Of a stretch of DNA of 64,000 nucleotides, positions 37,565-46,362 are shown one piece after another (within the stretch, counting starts at the first letter, position 1; every line of letters starts with the position of its first letter). The notes under the pieces are model-generated. The model was not told the DNA's origin and did not search any database. It was given only the letters and a program-made list of their open reading frames with translations. Position numbers and translations under genes: made by a program. This stretch comes from Paenibacillus sp. MZ04-78.2 (lineage in GTDB: Bacteria > Bacillota > Bacilli > Paenibacillales > NBRC-103111): contig NZ_JANAVJ010000005.1 in assembly GCF_024213375.1 (NCBI RefSeq), forward strand, positions 1 through 64,000, given 5' to 3'.

Positions 37565-39616
37565 ATGGAAATGAATCAATACCTCTCGATGTTTATCGAT
37601 GAGTCGAGAGATCACTTGCAAGCGATGAACGAACAGATTCTCAGTCTGGAGAGCAGCCCGGAAGACATCACGATCGTGCAAAATATTTTTCGGTCGGCGC
37701 ATACGTTGAAAGGAATGTCGGCGACGATGGGATTCGAGGATTTGGCGTCACTGACTCACGAGATGGAGAATGTGCTAGACCTTGTCCGCAACCATAAGCT
37801 GAAGATGGATTCGTTCATTTTTGACTGCTTGTTCAAAAGCCTGGATTCCTTGGAGTCTATGGTGGAGGACATCATTCAAGGCGGTACAGGCCAAGCGGAC
37901 GTTACCGAAATCGTCGCCGCGCTAAAATCCATCGTTTCCGGCGATTATGCCAAGGGCGGCGCAGCCGGAGGCACAACCCCCAAAGTGGAACGGACAACTG
38001 CCGCAGGAGGAGAGTTTGACGAGTTTCAATATTCGATTCTTCAGCAGTCCATCGAAGCAGGCATTCCTGTGCTTCGCCTTGAAGTAACCGTACGACAAGA
38101 TTGCGTGTTAAAAGCGGCTCGCGCTTATATGGTGTTCAATGTGCTCGAGCAGAACGGGGAGGTCATCAAATCCAACCCTTCCGTGGAAGATATCGAGCAG
38201 GAGCGGTTCGATCAATCGTTCGTCGTTTATTACATATCCCAAATCGACAGCGACGAGCTGCATAAGCAAGTCGCGAGCGTATCCGAAATCGATAAAGTGG
38301 ACGTCATCGTTTTGGATCAGGCCAAGCTCGCGGAGCTCATGAGCCCGCCTTCCGGGTCCAACGCAGCGGCCGCGCAGGCGCAAGCCGAGACAGCCGCCGC
38401 ATCGACGAAGGAAGCGCCGAAGCAGGAAGCCAAAAAAGCGCCTGCCGCAGGCGGCGCCCCTGTGGCCGGACGCACGATCCGCGTCGACATCGAACGGCTT
38501 GATACGCTGATGAACCTGTTCAGCGAGCTGCTGATTGATCGGGTACGGCTGGAGCAGCTTGCCAGCGAGATTCGCCGCAGCGAGCTGACGGAAACCGTCG
38601 AGCATATGTCCCGGGTGAGCAGCGATTTGCAGAATATCGTACTGAAGCTGCGCATGGTTCCGATCGATACCGTCTTTAACCGATTCCCGCGCATGATCCG
38701 GGACGCCGCCAAGACGCTGGACAAAAAGGTAGATCTGATCATCACCGGCGCCGATACCGAATTGGATCGTACCGTCATCGACGAAATCGGCGATCCGTTG
38801 GTGCACTTGCTGCGGAATGCCGTCGACCATGGCGTGGAGCCGTCTGCCGAGCGCGTTGCCCTCGGAAAGCCCGAGACCGGAACGATTCACCTGCGCGCGT
38901 ATCATAGCGGAAACCATGTGTTTATCGAGATCGAGGAAGACGGACGCGGCATTAACCGGGACAAAGTGTTGAAAAAAGCTATGGAAAACAACGTTTTGAC
39001 CAAGGAACAAGCCGCGCACATTACAGATGACGAGGTCAATCAGTTGATTTTTGCCTCCGGCTTCAGCACGGCGGATAAAATATCGGACATTTCCGGCCGC
39101 GGGGTCGGACTTGATGTCGTGAAGACGAAGATTCAAAGTCTCGGCGGACAAGTCCAATTGGATTCGGAATGGGGAAAAGGCTCTAAATTTTCCGTTCAGC
39201 TGCCGCTGACGCTGTCGATTATCTCGGCGATGCTGATCCGGCTCAATAACGAGAAGTACGCTATTCCACTTTCTTCCATCGTGGAAACGATGGCGGTCCG
39301 TCAGGAACAGATTCGCTCGGTTCACGGCAATCGCATGGTCGAATATCGTACCGGGGTCATCCCGCTCGTCTCCTTGGCCGATCTGTTCGATGTGCCGGGA
39401 GGAACGAATATTTCCGGGAACGAGACGCAAGTGGTCGTCATACGCAAAGGCGATAAAATGGCGGCGCTCGTCGTCGACGAATTTATCGGCCAGCAGGAAA
39501 TCGTGCTGAAGACGCTCGGCAAATATTTGACCAAGCTGTTTGCGATTTCCGGCGCAACCATTCTCGGAGACGGACAAGTCGCGTTAATTATCGATACGAA
39601 TGCCTTGATTAAATAG
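37565..39616 (+). CDS. cheA: Chemotaxis histidine kinase CheA
   Basis: CheA phosphorylates CheY and CheB in response to receptors. Domain order in 683 residues: P1 with phospho-accepting His46 (RSAHTLKGMSATMGF), P2 response-regulator-binding domain (about 155-260), Ala/Pro linker, P3 dimerisation helices (VDIERLDTLMNLFSELLIDR), P4 ATPase (HLLRNAVDHGVE, EDGRGIN, ISGRGVGLDVV) and P5 CheW-like domain. TGGAGGTGTAG precedes the ATG. Confidence 0.98.
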   Translation: MEMNQYLSMFIDESRDHLQAMNEQILSLESSPEDITIVQNIFRSAHTLKGMSATMGFEDLASLTHEMENVLDLVRNHKLKMDSFIFDCLFKSLDSLESMVEDIIQGGTGQADVTEIVAALKSIVSGDYAKGGAAGGTTPKVERTTAAGGEFDEFQYSILQQSIEAGIPVLRLEVTVRQDCVLKAARAYMVFNVLEQNGEVIKSNPSVEDIEQERFDQSFVVYYISQIDSDELHKQVASVSEIDKVDVIVLDQAKLAELMSPPSGSNAAAAQAQAETAAASTKEAPKQEAKKAPAAGGAPVAGRTIRVDIERLDTLMNLFSELLIDRVRLEQLASEIRRSELTETVEHMSRVSSDLQNIVLKLRMVPIDTVFNRFPRMIRDAAKTLDKKVDLIITGADTELDRTVIDEIGDPLVHLLRNAVDHGVEPSAERVALGKPETGTIHLRAYHSGNHVFIEIEEDGRGINRDKVLKKAMENNVLTKEQAAHITDDEVNQLIFASGFSTADKISDISGRGVGLDVVKTKIQSLGGQVQLDSEWGKGSKFSVQLPLTLSIISAMLIRLNNEKYAIPLSSIVETMAVRQEQIRSVHGNRMVEYRTGVIPLVSLADLFDVPGGTNISGNETQVVVIRKGDKMAALVVDEFIGQQEIVLKTLGKYLTKLFAISGATILGDGQVALIIDTNALIK

Positions 39617-39667
39617 CGGGAGGCAAAGACGGCTACATTCACGCGATAACTTAAGGAGGCTGCGAGT

Positions 39668-40129
39668 ATGGGAGAAGAATTGAAAGTCATCGTGTTTGCT
39701 TTAGGAAAGGAAGAATACGGGGTAGAGGTTGAGAAAGTCCGCACCATTGAACGGATGCAGCCGATGACCCGGGTTCCGAAAACGCCTGAATTTGTCAAAG
39801 GCGTCATCAATTTGCGCGGCGTGGTTACCCCCGTCATCGATCTGCGCGGCCGCTTCGGATTTCCGGAAACCGAGTATACCGACAACTCGCGGATCATTAT
39901 CGTTGCGGTCGGCGACATCGAAGTCGGCTTGATTGTCGATTCGGCCAACGACGTCATCGATGTGGATTCGGATCATATCGAAGATCCGCCGGAAATCGTA
40001 GGCGGCATTAAGGCCAAGTACCTTCACGGGATTGCCAAAGTAGGCGAAAGCCGGCTGCTTGTGCTGCTGAACCTGAAGGAAGTATTGAGCAAGAGCGAGA
40101 TCGTTCAACTGGAGAATGTAGAGGAGTAG
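39668..40129 (+). CDS. cheW: Chemotaxis coupling protein CheW
   Basis: CheW bridges receptors and CheA. The 153 residues show KVIVFALGKEEYGVEVEKVR, VPKTPEFVKGVINLRGVVTP and VIDLRGRFG. The gene follows cheA after 51 nt containing TTAAGGAGG. Confidence 0.98.
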   Translation: MGEELKVIVFALGKEEYGVEVEKVRTIERMQPMTRVPKTPEFVKGVINLRGVVTPVIDLRGRFGFPETEYTDNSRIIIVAVGDIEVGLIVDSANDVIDVDSDHIEDPPEIVGGIKAKYLHGIAKVGESRLLVLLNLKEVLSKSEIVQLENVEE

Positions 40130-40134
40130 GCCTA

Positions 40135-40755
40135 GTGGAAGCATTTAACTCTTTTGCCGATTTTCAAATGGATGTGCTGAAGGAAGTCGGAAATATCGGT
40201 GCCGGACATGCGGCTACCGCACTCTCGCAGCTGCTCGATAAACCTGTTGATATGCTTGTGCCCAAAGTGCGAATGGTTCCTTTCGAGGAAATCGCGGACA
40301 GTGTGGGAGGAGCCGAGCAACCCGTTATCGCAATATTTTTGAGAGTCGAAGGGGAAACGCCGGGAAATTTGTTCTTTATTCTGAAGTTCGAGTCGGCCAA
40401 GAAGCTTCTTCACAGCTTGGCCGGAATCGAAGCGGTGGAGGGCGACGAGTACTCTGAAATGGAATTGTCCGCGCTGAACGAGATCGGCAACATTTTGGCG
40501 GGCTCGTACTTATCGTCCCTGGCTGATTTCACACAGCTGAACATGCAGCCCACCGTTCCTTCGCTTGCGATTGATATGGCGGGAGCGATTCTAAGCTACG
40601 GCCTGCTCCAATTCGGTCAAATGGGAGACCAGGCGCTCTTGATCGACACGAAGTTTCTGGACGGAAGCGACGAGGTGGAAGGGCATTTCTTCCTCATCCC
40701 GGACCCGGAGTCCTTCGAACGTATTTTCGTTGCTTTGGGAGTGCATACTCCATGA
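40135..40755 (+). CDS. cheC: CheY-P phosphatase CheC
   Basis: CheC dephosphorylates CheY-P and binds CheD. The 206 residues show both active-site helices, LKEVGNIGAGHAATALSQL and LNEIGNILAGSYLSSL. GTG start preceded by GTAGAGGAG. It overlaps cheD by 4 nt, consistent with coupled production of the CheC-CheD pair. Confidence 0.97.
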   Translation: MEAFNSFADFQMDVLKEVGNIGAGHAATALSQLLDKPVDMLVPKVRMVPFEEIADSVGGAEQPVIAIFLRVEGETPGNLFFILKFESAKKLLHSLAGIEAVEGDEYSEMELSALNEIGNILAGSYLSSLADFTQLNMQPTVPSLAIDMAGAILSYGLLQFGQMGDQALLIDTKFLDGSDEVEGHFFLIPDPESFERIFVALGVHTP

Positions 40756-41246
40756 TCCAAGACAATCTGATTAAAGTAGGAATGGCCGACCTGAACGTCG
40801 CTCACTTGACCGGTGTGCTCAAGACGACGGGGCTCGGCTCCTGCGTGGGCGTTACCTTGTTCGATGCCAAGGCCAAAGTAGCCGGAATGGCCCACGTCAT
40901 GCTGCCGACCTCGGATATTGCCAGAGAAGGAAAGCTGAACATCGCGAAATATGCCGATACGGCGATCCCCGAAATGATTCGCCAGATGGAGGATCTTGGG
41001 GCTCAAGTGAAGCGCATGGTTGCCAAAATGGCCGGAGGCGCACAAATGTTCGCCTTCGGCTCCCAATCGGACACGATGCGGATCGGACCGCGGAATGTCG
41101 AGTCCTGCAAGGAAATGCTCAGCCGTTACCAGATCCCGATTATTGCCGAAGATACCGGCGGCAATTACGGGCGAACCATCGAATTCGATTGCGAATCCGG
41201 TATGCTTATGATTCGCAGCGTACAACACGGAGTGAAGGAATTGTAA
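40752..41246 (+). CDS. cheD: Chemoreceptor glutamine deamidase CheD
   Basis: CheD deamidates chemoreceptors and regulates CheC. The 164 residues hold the catalytic Cys and His in LGSCVGVTLFDAKAKVAGMAH and the Thr in the later NYGRTIEFD strand. Confidence 0.97.
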   Translation: MIQDNLIKVGMADLNVAHLTGVLKTTGLGSCVGVTLFDAKAKVAGMAHVMLPTSDIAREGKLNIAKYADTAIPEMIRQMEDLGAQVKRMVAKMAGGAQMFAFGSQSDTMRIGPRNVESCKEMLSRYQIPIIAEDTGGNYGRTIEFDCESGMLMIRSVQHGVKEL

Positions 41247-41250
41247 ACCT

Positions 41251-41667
41251 ATGATCGGATCGATACGTTGGAACTTTATCGTAGGGGCCGCGGCATTCGT
41301 CATTACCTTTGCCTTGTCGATCACCGACAATATTTGGCTGACTACTTTGATTCGCAGCTTCTACAGCTTTGTCCTGATGTTTGTAATCGTATTTTTGTTC
41401 CGTTGGCTGCTTGGCACGGTTGCCGGATTCGCGGGCGCTTCGATTCCTGAGCATTCGGAAGAAGAGGATGAGCTTAAAGGGACGGCGATCAATGTTGTAA
41501 CGCCCGATCAGGATGCGGAGCTGCATCAGATGTTGAAACCGTCGCCGGGTCCGAAGGACGCAGCTGATACCGATTTTTCCCCGTTGAATCCGCCGAAGCT
41601 GTCAACGAAGATCCAAGGGAGTCCTGACGAATTGGCACAGGCGGTTCGCCGAATGTCTGAAGAATAA
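41251..41667 (+). CDS. Two-helix membrane protein of the fla/che operon, unknown
   Basis: The 138-residue protein has two N-terminal membrane segments (about residues 8-24 and 28-58) and a soluble, Pro/Glu/Asp-rich tail that ends DELAQAVRRMSEE. It lies between cheD and sigD, where B. subtilis has no gene. It starts 4 nt after cheD, though no strong ribosome binding site is seen (GAAGGAATTG). I do not recognise a characterised family; the operon suggests a motility-linked role. Confidence 0.78.
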   Translation: MIGSIRWNFIVGAAAFVITFALSITDNIWLTTLIRSFYSFVLMFVIVFLFRWLLGTVAGFAGASIPEHSEEEDELKGTAINVVTPDQDAELHQMLKPSPGPKDAADTDFSPLNPPKLSTKIQGSPDELAQAVRRMSEE

Positions 41668-41685
41668 GGATGGTGACTATCTGTC

Positions 41686-42468
41686 ATGATCGCGCAAAAA
41701 TCCCATTTGGCGAATATCGATGTTTGGAAGCAATGGAGAGAAGACCGACAATTGAAAGCGAAGCAGGCGCTCATCGAAACCTACTTGCCGTTGGTCGATT
41801 ACGTTTCAGGTCGTCTTTCCATCGGTCTGCCTAAAAACGTTTCGAAAGAAGACTTATCCAGCTGCGGTATTATGGGCTTGATCGATGCCATCGAAAAGTT
41901 CGACTATGAGCGAGGACTGCAATTTGAAACGTATGCCTCCTGGCGTATTCGCGGAGCGATGATCGACGGGCTCCGCCAAGGCGACTGGGTTCCCCGTTCC
42001 GTAAGGGAGAAGGCCAAGAAGATCGAGGACGCTTATCAAAAGCTCGAACAGCAATACTTGCGTTCCGTAACCGATAGCGAAATGAGCTCTTACCTGGATG
42101 TTAGCGAGCAGGAGTTCCAACAGATGGTGCAGGAAATCGCAGTGACGACCGTCTGTTCGATCGACGATCCTATTCGGGAGGAAGATTCGGAGACGCGGCT
42201 TTCTTTGTTAATTGACGAAAAGGCGAAAAGTCCGGAATCCAAAGTCAATGAAGTCTATTTAAAGGATACGTTAGCTAAAGCTATCGAACGGTTGACGGAA
42301 AAAGAGCGGACCGTCGTATCCCTCTTTTACTTCGAAGAATTGTCTTTAAGCGAGATCGCCGAAGTCATGAATCTTTCCCCATCCAGAATATCACAGCTGC
42401 ACTCAAAAGCGATTTTGCGGTTAAAAGGTTCTTTGAGCCGTCATAAGTCGCAGTTATTTTATGACTAA
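41686..42468 (+). CDS. sigD: Flagellar sigma factor SigD (FliA/sigma-28)
   Basis: SigD directs late flagellar, motility and autolysin genes. The 260 residues show region 2 (YLPLVDYVSGRLSIGLPKNV, FETYASWRIRGAMIDGLRQ), region 3 and region 4 (LTEKERTVVSLFYFEELSLS, EIAEVMNLSPSRISQLHSKA). AGGATGGTGAC precedes the ATG. Its place near the end of a long operon matters in B. subtilis, where position affects sigD expression and motility switching. Confidence 0.98.
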   Translation: MIAQKSHLANIDVWKQWREDRQLKAKQALIETYLPLVDYVSGRLSIGLPKNVSKEDLSSCGIMGLIDAIEKFDYERGLQFETYASWRIRGAMIDGLRQGDWVPRSVREKAKKIEDAYQKLEQQYLRSVTDSEMSSYLDVSEQEFQQMVQEIAVTTVCSIDDPIREEDSETRLSLLIDEKAKSPESKVNEVYLKDTLAKAIERLTEKERTVVSLFYFEELSLSEIAEVMNLSPSRISQLHSKAILRLKGSLSRHKSQLFYD

Positions 42469-42489
42469 GGGGTCGGAAAGTGGGGGAGA

Positions 42490-43902
42490 ATGATGGCCGA
42501 TCTGGCGATGCCGCTCAGCTATTATATGGATATTTCGTTGTCCGACGACAAACTGTTTGCTTACCTCAAGTTTGCGCATTGCGAGGATTCGTTCCGTGTC
42601 TCCAAAGAACAGCTTAAGGAATTGATTGCCTCATATCACATCGTATACGGCATAGATGAGGAGAATATCGCCGCGATCGCAGACGATCCGAAGGCTTTCT
42701 TCTTCTCCCAGAACGTAATCGCCAAAGGCGATGCGCCGAAGAACGGTCAGGACGGGCACGTCAAGATGATGTACAATTTGGACGATAAATCCAAAAGCCC
42801 GGCTGAGCTGGAGGACGGTAAGGTCGATTATAAAGAAGTGACGACGATCCATAACGTGAGAAAGGGGCAATTGATCGCCCAAAAAATTCCGCCCGCCTTA
42901 GGTGTTCCCGGACGCGCGGTAACCGGAGAAAAGCTTTTTGCGAAGGACGGGAAGGATGCGCGCTTCAAGCTCGGCAAAAATGTCGTGACCGATCCGGAGC
43001 AGACGGCCATTTATGCTGCCATTGACGGCATGGTTACCAAGACGGACCGGGATAAAATCAATGTGTTTCCGATCTTTGAAGTAAACGGGGATGTCGATTA
43101 TAATGTCGGAAATATTGATTTTGTCGGGTCCGTCGTCATCCGCGGCAACGTTCTGCCGGGCTTCCGCATCAAAGCGGCGGGAGATATCCGCATTACAGGC
43201 AGCGTGGATGCCGCAGACTTGGAGGCAGGCGGCTCCATCGAGATCAGCGCGGGAATCCTTGGGCATAACAAAGGAACGATCCGCGCCGGAAAACGGGTAA
43301 AAAGCTCTTTCATCCAGGATGCCAACATCAATGCGGGAGAGGAAGTGCTGGTCAGCCAGAGCATTATGCACTCTCAGGTGCGCGCCGGCAAACAAGTTGT
43401 ATGCAAAGGCACCAAGGGACTGATTGTCGGAGGAATGATTCAAGCGGGCGACGCGGTTATTGCCCGAACGATCGGCAACTCCATGTCTACCGCCACGGTC
43501 CTCGAAGTCGGTGTCCTGCCGGAGCTACGCAACGAGCTTCAGCAGCTCCGCACTCAACAAAGAGCTTTGAGCGAGAACCTGGACAAAACGGATAAAGCGC
43601 TCGTGCTGCTCGACCAATTGGCAGCCACGGGACAGCTTGGGCCGAATAAAGTGGCGATGCGGGTTAAGCTGAACCACACTAAGAAACAGGTTACGGAAGA
43701 AATTACGAGCTCCAGGGAGCGAATGCTGGAAATTGAAAAATCGCTCGAAGACTCGGAAAAAGCAAAGGTCGAAGTCATTTCCAACGCCTACAGCGGAACG
43801 AAAATCGTGATCGGGCGATATACCAAATTCATTAAAGATACTTCTCCCCGCGTCAGGTTTCAATTGATCGACGGAGATATCGCGATGCTTCCTATCGTAT
43901 AA
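42490..43902 (+). CDS. FapA family (DUF342) protein
   Basis: The 470-residue protein has a unique N-terminal domain, then the FapA/DUF342 right-handed beta-helix (DVDYNVGNIDFVGSVVIRGN, IKAAGDIRITGSVDAADLEA, GSIEISAGILGHNKGTIRAG) and a C-terminal coiled coil (ELRNELQQLRTQQRALSENL) ending in a small beta domain. FapA-like proteins affect flagellar assembly or cell-envelope polarity in some bacteria; the precise role is open. ATG 42490 and 42493 are both possible. Confidence 0.87.
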   Translation: MMADLAMPLSYYMDISLSDDKLFAYLKFAHCEDSFRVSKEQLKELIASYHIVYGIDEENIAAIADDPKAFFFSQNVIAKGDAPKNGQDGHVKMMYNLDDKSKSPAELEDGKVDYKEVTTIHNVRKGQLIAQKIPPALGVPGRAVTGEKLFAKDGKDARFKLGKNVVTDPEQTAIYAAIDGMVTKTDRDKINVFPIFEVNGDVDYNVGNIDFVGSVVIRGNVLPGFRIKAAGDIRITGSVDAADLEAGGSIEISAGILGHNKGTIRAGKRVKSSFIQDANINAGEEVLVSQSIMHSQVRAGKQVVCKGTKGLIVGGMIQAGDAVIARTIGNSMSTATVLEVGVLPELRNELQQLRTQQRALSENLDKTDKALVLLDQLAATGQLGPNKVAMRVKLNHTKKQVTEEITSSRERMLEIEKSLEDSEKAKVEVISNAYSGTKIVIGRYTKFIKDTSPRVRFQLIDGDIAMLPIV

Positions 43903-43940
43903 AGGCTGACGTACGCGTACAGCTCAAGGAGGGGATGCCG

Positions 43941-44273
43941 GTGAGCATGAAACCGGTTGAAATGCAGTTTGCGCTGCATAAGAACGACGAAGTCGGTCTG
44001 AAGCAGCATCAAATGGTGCAAAAGCGAGTGGAAGACCAGGCCATGCTGAACAGCTCCAACGAGAAGTCGACGATAAAAGAACGTCAGATCAGCGCCAAGA
44101 CGGAGGAGACCGGTCAAGCTTCGATCAAAGACGATCAGTCGGACCGTTCGGGCGAACGGAACTCCCGAGGCGGCGGAGGGGCCAGGAAGTCGGCTGAGGA
44201 AGCCAAACAGGCGTCGGGCGGCACCGCGCCGGAGCATCCGTTCAAGGGGCATCATATCGACTTGACCTTATAA
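43941..44273 (+). CDS. Small hydrophilic flagellar-operon protein, unknown
   Basis: The 110-residue protein begins MSMKPVEMQFALHKNDEV, then has a Gln/Lys/Glu-rich helical region, a Gly/Arg-rich low-complexity stretch and the tail HPFKGHHIDLTL. Similar short proteins, with an MQ-hydrophobic start and an IDI-type end, occur in clostridial motility operons as I recall, without a known function. GTG 43941 is chosen because AAGGAGG (43927-43933) lies 7 nt upstream; ATGs at 43935 and 43947 are in frame. Confidence 0.72.
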   Translation: MSMKPVEMQFALHKNDEVGLKQHQMVQKRVEDQAMLNSSNEKSTIKERQISAKTEETGQASIKDDQSDRSGERNSRGGGGARKSAEEAKQASGGTAPEHPFKGHHIDLTL

Positions 44274-44297
44274 CTATTTTGTTGCGAAACTAGGTGA

Positions 44298-44897
44298 ATG
44301 CAATTGGACCAACCTTGGGTATACATCGTGCTGGTCGGGCTTCTAATCGTGGTCTATGCAAAGATTATCCCGCGAAAATCCGAAGGAGCGGCCAAGCCCG
44401 ACGGCGCCATCGTAAAAGAGATGGAGCAGGCGATGGATCACTTGGCTATGGAGCTTGAGGAGCAAAACAAAGCGCTGATCGAGCTGTTCTCCGGGACGAA
44501 ACAAACGTACGAGGAGCATGCGGCAAAACTGACCTCGCGTGTGGAAACGCTGGAAAAGCAATGTCAGGAGCTGCGGCACGAACTGGGCCGGCTGACGTTC
44601 TCGGAGGAGCAGCGGCGCCTGTCCCGCCAAGCCGACGTGTCGAAGCCGGGAGAGGCGTTGGAAGCGAGCGCCGGGGCCGCGGTATCGCCGGCCTATTCGG
44701 AGTCCGCCGCGCCCGCCGCGCAGCCGGAAGCAGCGAATAAAGCTGCGATGAATATGAAGGAGCGCTACAGCGAACTGTTCGGATTGTACGAGTCCGGCAA
44801 ATCGACGGACTATATCGCCAAGAAGCTGGGCATGAACAAAGGGGAGATCAGTCTGATCCTGCAGCTTGCCAAACAGGAGGAACGGTCGAATGCTTAA
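44298..44897 (+). CDS. swrB: SwrB-like protein (DUF6115)
   Basis: The 199 residues consist of an N-terminal transmembrane helix (WVYIVLVGLLIVVYAKII), a coiled coil (about 40-110), an Ala/Pro linker and a C-terminal helix-turn-helix-like segment (YSELFGLYESGKSTDYIAKK, LGMNKGEISLILQLAK). This architecture and its place after sigD match B. subtilis SwrB (YlxL), which activates the FliPQR export apparatus. Start ATG 44298 or TTG 44304, both after AGGTGA. Confidence 0.82.
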   Translation: MQLDQPWVYIVLVGLLIVVYAKIIPRKSEGAAKPDGAIVKEMEQAMDHLAMELEEQNKALIELFSGTKQTYEEHAAKLTSRVETLEKQCQELRHELGRLTFSEEQRRLSRQADVSKPGEALEASAGAAVSPAYSESAAPAAQPEAANKAAMNMKERYSELFGLYESGKSTDYIAKKLGMNKGEISLILQLAKQEERSNA

Positions 44898-45399
44898 GAA
44901 CAAATCGCTTCTGTACGGGCTCGGCACCGGCTTGATTTTGGGCGCTGTTCTGCTTCAGTTAATGAATGCGGTTGCTCCGCCGGGCAGCGCCGCTTCCAAG
45001 CAGCCCGCGGCAGGAGAGGCGCCCGAGGAGATGGATCGCATCCGGCTCAAGGAAGCCGCTTCTACCTATTTTAATGTGTACGACAAAAGTCAAAAGCTGT
45101 ACGACCAGCCGCAGGTCGATGCCATGCTCACGCAGAAGCTGAAAGAAGAGAAGGACAAGCAAGCCGCACAGCCGCAGTCTGCCGCGCCCGATAAGGAAAC
45201 GTACGTTTATATCTCCAAAGGCATGACTGCGGCCCAAGTAGCGGATTTGCTGCAGCAGAGCGGCGTTGTTGCAGACCGGACCGCATTAGTAGACAAGTTG
45301 AGACAAAAGCAGCTTAATGATAAAATCATTTCGGGCGTGCATGGATTCAAGGGGTCTCAAGAGCTGGCGCAAGTCATAGCCAATTTAACGACACAATAA
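44890..45399 (+). CDS. Membrane-anchored protein with MltG/YceG-like N-subdomain
   Basis: The 169-residue protein has an N-terminal membrane anchor (LLYGLGTGLILGAVLLQLM), a charged linker and a C-terminal ~65-residue domain (YVYISKGMTAAQVADLLQQS, GVVADRTALVDKLRQKQL) resembling the LysM-like subdomain of MltG. The transglycosylase catalytic domain is absent, so enzymatic activity is not expected. ATG 44890 follows CAGGAGGAACGG and overlaps the swrB-like stop. It is the last gene before the operon terminator. Confidence 0.75.
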   Translation: MLKNKSLLYGLGTGLILGAVLLQLMNAVAPPGSAASKQPAAGEAPEEMDRIRLKEAASTYFNVYDKSQKLYDQPQVDAMLTQKLKEEKDKQAAQPQSAAPDKETYVYISKGMTAAQVADLLQQSGVVADRTALVDKLRQKQLNDKIISGVHGFKGSQELAQVIANLTTQ

Positions 45400-45402
45400 A
45401 CG

Positions 45403-45442
45403 ATCAGACTCGGGCGGTTGGGGTCTGACTTTGTCTTTTTTC
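45403..45442 (+). terminator. Intrinsic terminator ending the fla/che operon
   Basis: TCAGACTC (45404-45411) pairs with GGGTCTGA (45421-45428), one G-T pair, followed by CTTTGTCTTTTTT. Confidence 0.82.
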
Positions 45443-45460
45443 GTCGGACTGCGGCGGGTG

Positions 45461-45489
45461 TTGCATACGGTTGTCAGTTATGGTATAGT
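45461..45489 (+). promoter_or_regulatory. SigA promoter of rpsB
   Basis: TTGCAT and TATAGT are separated by exactly 17 nt, with a TGG extension before the -10. Transcription would start near 45496, leaving a leader of about 150 nt before rpsB. Confidence 0.85.
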
Positions 45490-45494
45490 AATTT

Positions 45495-45648
45495 TCGGTG
45501 TTAAAAACCACACGTCGGTTAATTCTGGTAATGGTGCTCCCACTGGCTTCAACAGATGCTTGCTTTAGCATCTCGGCCAAGGAGTTTTACCGGGAGATGC
45601 GATCGGCGGAGGAAACCACAAAAACCAATTTAGAGGAGGTGCGTGAGG
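45495..45648 (+). other. rpsB leader, possible autoregulatory RNA
   Basis: The ~150-nt untranslated leader contains a perfect hairpin AGATGCT-TGCTTT-AGCATCT (45554-45573) and no U-run. Ribosomal protein operons are often controlled by leader binding, and S2 autoregulates in E. coli, but I see no match to a known Firmicutes leader class. The region has the strong AGAGGAGGTG before rpsB. Confidence 0.4.
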
Positions 45649-46347
45649 ATGGCAGTTATCTCCATGAAACAGCTGCTCGAAGCTGGGGTACACTTCGGTC
45701 ACCAAACCCGTCGTTGGAACCCGAAAATGGATCGATACATCTTCACCGAAAGAAACGGAATTTACATCATCGACCTGCAAAAAACGGTCAAAAAAGTTGA
45801 GGAAGCTTACAACTTCGTCAAGTCCGTAGCCGCAGAAAACGGCACGATCTTGTTCGTAGGTACGAAAAAGCAAGCTCAGGATTCGGTTAAAGAAGAAGCT
45901 GGACGTTGCGGAATGTACTACATCAACCAACGTTGGCTCGGCGGTACGCTGACGAACTTCCAGACGATCCAAAAGCGGATCAACCGTTTGCACGAGCTGG
46001 AAAAATGGGAGCAAGACGGCACGTTCGAAGTGTTGCCGAAAAAAGAAGTTATCATTCTTCGCAAAGAAAAAGATCGTCTTGAGAAATTCTTGGGCGGTAT
46101 CTCCCATATGAAAGGTCTGCCAAGCGCACTGTTCGTCATCGACCCGCGCAAAGAGCGCATTGCCGTTGCGGAAGCGCGCAAGCTTGGTATTCCGATCGTT
46201 GGTATCGTAGACACGAACTGCGATCCGGACGAAATCGACTACGTGATCCCGGGTAATGACGACGCGATCCGCGCCGTGAAATTGCTGACGGCTAAAATTG
46301 CCGACGCGGTTATCGAAGCTCGCCAAGGCGAAGAGACTTCAGCTTAA
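45649..46347 (+). CDS. rpsB: 30S ribosomal protein S2
   Basis: The 232 residues begin [20 protein letters not shown] and contain [20 protein letters not shown] and [29 protein letters not shown] sits before ATG 45649; an in-frame ATG 6 nt upstream is part of that region. It is followed by an internal terminator and then tsf. Confidence 0.98.
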   Translation: MAVISMKQLLEAGVHFGHQTRRWNPKMDRYIFTERNGIYIIDLQKTVKKVEEAYNFVKSVAAENGTILFVGTKKQAQDSVKEEAGRCGMYYINQRWLGGTLTNFQTIQKRINRLHELEKWEQDGTFEVLPKKEVIILRKEKDRLEKFLGGISHMKGLPSALFVIDPRKERIAVAEARKLGIPIVGIVDTNCDPDEIDYVIPGNDDAIRAVKLLTAKIADAVIEARQGEETSA

Positions 46348-46362
46348 TGCATTGAATACGAG

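Noticed and set aside
38108-39577. Long antisense open frame opposite cheA
   Set aside because: Shadow frame; cheA has all domains and motifs on the plus strand.
45498-45800. Possible leader ORF upstream of and overlapping rpsB
   Set aside because: No convincing Shine-Dalgarno, overlaps the rpsB start in another frame, and runs on as a shadow of rpsB.
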